64,000 nucleotides of DNA from an uncultured Oscillospiraceae bacterium (GTDB lineage Bacteria; Bacillota_A; Clostridia; Oscillospirales; Acutalibacteraceae), in NCBI GenBank assembly GCA_910589395.1, contig CAJUTL010000010.1, positions 19,449 to 83,448 of the forward strand, in the 5' to 3' direction. Below the pieces are notes generated by a model. The model did no database searches, was not told the origin of the DNA, and saw only the letters and a list, made by a program, of their open reading frames with translations. Position 1 is the first letter of the stretch. Each line of letters starts with the position of its first letter. Positions 62,607-64,000 of the stretch are shown in pieces. The position numbers and the translations under genes were made by a program.

Positions 62607-63311
62607 ATGGCTTACCATTATATTGGGGAAAGGGCTACTTTCTTAGAGCCAATCATTGCGAAGCTAAAATATTGGCGCGATTACGCCGGAAGGAGAGACG
62701 ACGAATACCGTCGTACTCACGATCTTGACTGCGTCCTTAGTGGAGGCAATCTCCAGGCAGACACAATAATATCGCTTTGGCTACCCTTGCGATATACGCT
62801 GAATTGCTTCGACACGCCGGCTTGGCAGCTGTGGAGAGAGCTCGATTACGCGGAACTGAAGCCCAAAGGAATTGGGCTCAAGGATCACACAGGCTTCCTG
62901 AACAACATGATCGAACGCATTGACAACTTCCTTCCGGACTCGGAACTCACGCGGAAGCTATCCACCCTTTTTGCGCTTGGCCAGCAGCGGTTCAATGTCA
63001 TGCTGCTGCCCAAGCGCAGCTGGAACACTCTCCGGGGAGGCAAGCCTTACTACGACTATATGCCTCACTTCCTGTACGATTTGTTTTCGTATGCCCTGGA
63101 TGAAGAAGCCCTGCAAAGTTGGCTGCACAAGGAGAACTTGGAGCCTTTCTTCGCTGCTGAAACTATTGAACAGAGGAACATCCTCGACCTCGCTGGGACT
63201 GGCAGCCCATGCAGGCACAGCCCCAAAGACATCCAGCTCGACCAACTCTTGGACAACTACATTGCAATTCTGCGGCGGCGAGCGGAGTTGCTTGCGCTGC
63301 GGACAGCCTAA
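62607..63311 (+). CDS. Unknown protein of the accessory cassette
   Basis: 234 residues, AAGGGG upstream of the ATG, 36 bases after the previous gene. Soluble, helical, rich in Leu, Arg, Asp and aromatic residues; no signal peptide or membrane helix. Recurrent features are WLPLRYTLNCFDTPAWQLW, FALGQQRFNVMLLPKRSW and a C-terminal charged helix (YIAILRRRAELLAL). No motif I recognise. More GC-rich than the gene before it. Position points to a shared operon with its neighbours. Confidence 0.72.
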   Translation: MAYHYIGERATFLEPIIAKLKYWRDYAGRRDDEYRRTHDLDCVLSGGNLQADTIISLWLPLRYTLNCFDTPAWQLWRELDYAELKPKGIGLKDHTGFLNNMIERIDNFLPDSELTRKLSTLFALGQQRFNVMLLPKRSWNTLRGGKPYYDYMPHFLYDLFSYALDEEALQSWLHKENLEPFFAAETIEQRNILDLAGTGSPCRHSPKDIQLDQLLDNYIAILRRRAELLALRTA

Positions 63312-63330
63312 CGGGAAGGGAGGCCGTCCC

Positions 63331-63894
63331 ATGAAAGAGAAAAATCTTGACACGCTGGAGAAGATCGTCAGGCGCAGATCCGCGGAGCTGGGCTTGCAAG
63401 TGATGGGCTCCACCCCAAAGATTATCTCCCTGGCCGCGCCACGGGAGCGATTCCACCTGTTCAGCGAGCTGGACAGTCCCGTGGCTCCGCCCCTTCCGCT
63501 CCAGCTGTCCATCCAGTGCGAGGAAAATGCCGTCCGGGCCCTCCTCTTCCCTAGTCCGCGCATCTTAACGAAGCAGACCGCAGGGCACTTTCTTGGTCTT
63601 GTCAACGAGGCCAACCGGGAGCTTTACAGGGGGTCAGCGTTAGGCAGATTCTGGGTCGATATAAAGAATTTGGACTTAGCTTACGAGTTCATTTTTAAAG
63701 AAGCTATGCTTGAAAGCGATCCAGAAGAAATCGCCACACAGCTCTTTGATGTTCCATTGGCGCATTTTTATGATTTGCATATCCCACTTGTCATGCAGGC
63801 GGGTGGCATATGGGATTGTAATACCGCGCTGCTGTACCTTCAGCAGCTCAGAAAAGATGGATACGTGGATAACAAAGATTTTGGCCTTTGGTAA
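63331..63894 (+). CDS. YbjN-like (type III chaperone fold) protein
   Basis: 187 residues from ATG 63331 (MKEKNLDTLEKIVRRRS), GGGAAGGGAGG upstream, 19 bases after the previous stop; the longer frame beginning at 62920 is a shadow. The order LFSELDSPVAPPLPLQLSIQ, HFLGLVNEANRELYRGSALG, RFWVDIKNLDLAYEF is like YbjN/secretion-chaperone domains. Known: such domains bind partner proteins. Partner may be encoded by the next, cut-off gene. Function unknown. Confidence 0.68.
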   Translation: MKEKNLDTLEKIVRRRSAELGLQVMGSTPKIISLAAPRERFHLFSELDSPVAPPLPLQLSIQCEENAVRALLFPSPRILTKQTAGHFLGLVNEANRELYRGSALGRFWVDIKNLDLAYEFIFKEAMLESDPEEIATQLFDVPLAHFYDLHIPLVMQAGGIWDCNTALLYLQQLRKDGYVDNKDFGLW

Positions 63895-63927
63895 GCAGAT
63901 TTCAGCAGAAAAGGGGGGCTCCTTAAC

Positions 63928-64000
63928 GTGATAATATATCATATCAGGGTGGACAGCACAGATTGTCAAGGAAAAATTCAGTCAGGCTCAAGGTGGAATT
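63928..64000 (+). CDS. Start of a fourth cassette gene, cut by the window edge
   Basis: GTG 63928 preceded by AAGGGGGG eleven bases upstream; begins VIIYHIRVDSTDCQGKIQS and is open to base 64000. 33 bases after the YbjN-like gene, so probably in the same operon. Too short to assign. Confidence 0.45.
   Translation, partial: MIIYHIRVDSTDCQGKIQSGSRWN

Overview
The window looks like a chromosomal segment of a GC-rich, Gram-positive clostridium, most likely Oscillospirales (Ruminococcaceae/Oscillospiraceae-type gut anaerobe). The evidence is the Gram-positive PolC replicase, the L21-Prp-L27-Obg block with an N-terminally extended L27, RqcH, mini-RNase III, HisZ with short HisG, SLH-domain surface proteins with a CsaB-type pyruvyl transferase, and intergenic repeats of the type seen in gut Firmicutes. 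The taxonomy is inferred from gene content only.

Layout. 1-2.3 kb: end of an exported subtilase and a tRNA-Ala. 2.8-8.9 kb: an AraC-type membrane sensor-regulator divergent from a carbohydrate ABC importer (two permeases and a lipoprotein) with no ATPase gene. 9.4-12 kb: PTS enzyme I and an SPL-family radical SAM protein. 12.5-16.8 kb: trmK, Nif3-like and rqcH, then a DUF1858 protein and a sigma factor. 17-18.6 kb: a ComM-type AAA protein. 18.7-24.7 kb: cell-surface genes (an SLH protein paired with an exported SurA-N-like protein, an unknown membrane protein, and an SLH-SH3-Ig-lysozyme protein). 24.8-29.6 kb: ackA, tmcAL and an RsmF-type methyltransferase, then an unannotated 42-residue Asn/Gln-rich gene. 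30-34.4 kb: the rplU-prp-rpmA-orf-obgE-mrnC-yitT block. 35-38.7 kb: a frameshifted methyltransferase, a TetR regulator with a clear operator, and a glycosyltransferase-CsaB fusion. 39.3-46.3 kb: a compact his operon (hisZ-G-D-C-B-AI-E) ending in a translationally coupled methyltransferase; hisA and hisI are fused and hisH and hisF are absent. 46.7-59 kb: a long leftward run (pyrH-frr-uppS-cdsA-dxr-rseP-ispG-polC-LD-carboxypeptidase) covering translation recycling, envelope lipids, isoprenoids and replication. 59.3-61.3 kb: a 48-residue membrane peptide and a von Willebrand-like surface protein. 61.9-64 kb: an accessory island with a TnpV remnant, a strong promoter inside a long palindrome, and at least three unfamiliar genes running off the window.

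The spacers hold at least three dispersed repeat families (GTCATTCTGA hairpins; a roughly 155 bp CTCCCCTT family; a cluster of short perfect hairpins) and three MITE-like inverted-repeat elements. Two of the MITE-like elements sit inside the dxr region, and one of them supplies the dxr stop codon. The best candidates for something undescribed are the right-hand cassette, the GT4-CsaB fusion together with the SLH proteins, the HisA-HisI fusion without HisH/HisF, and the two micro-genes.
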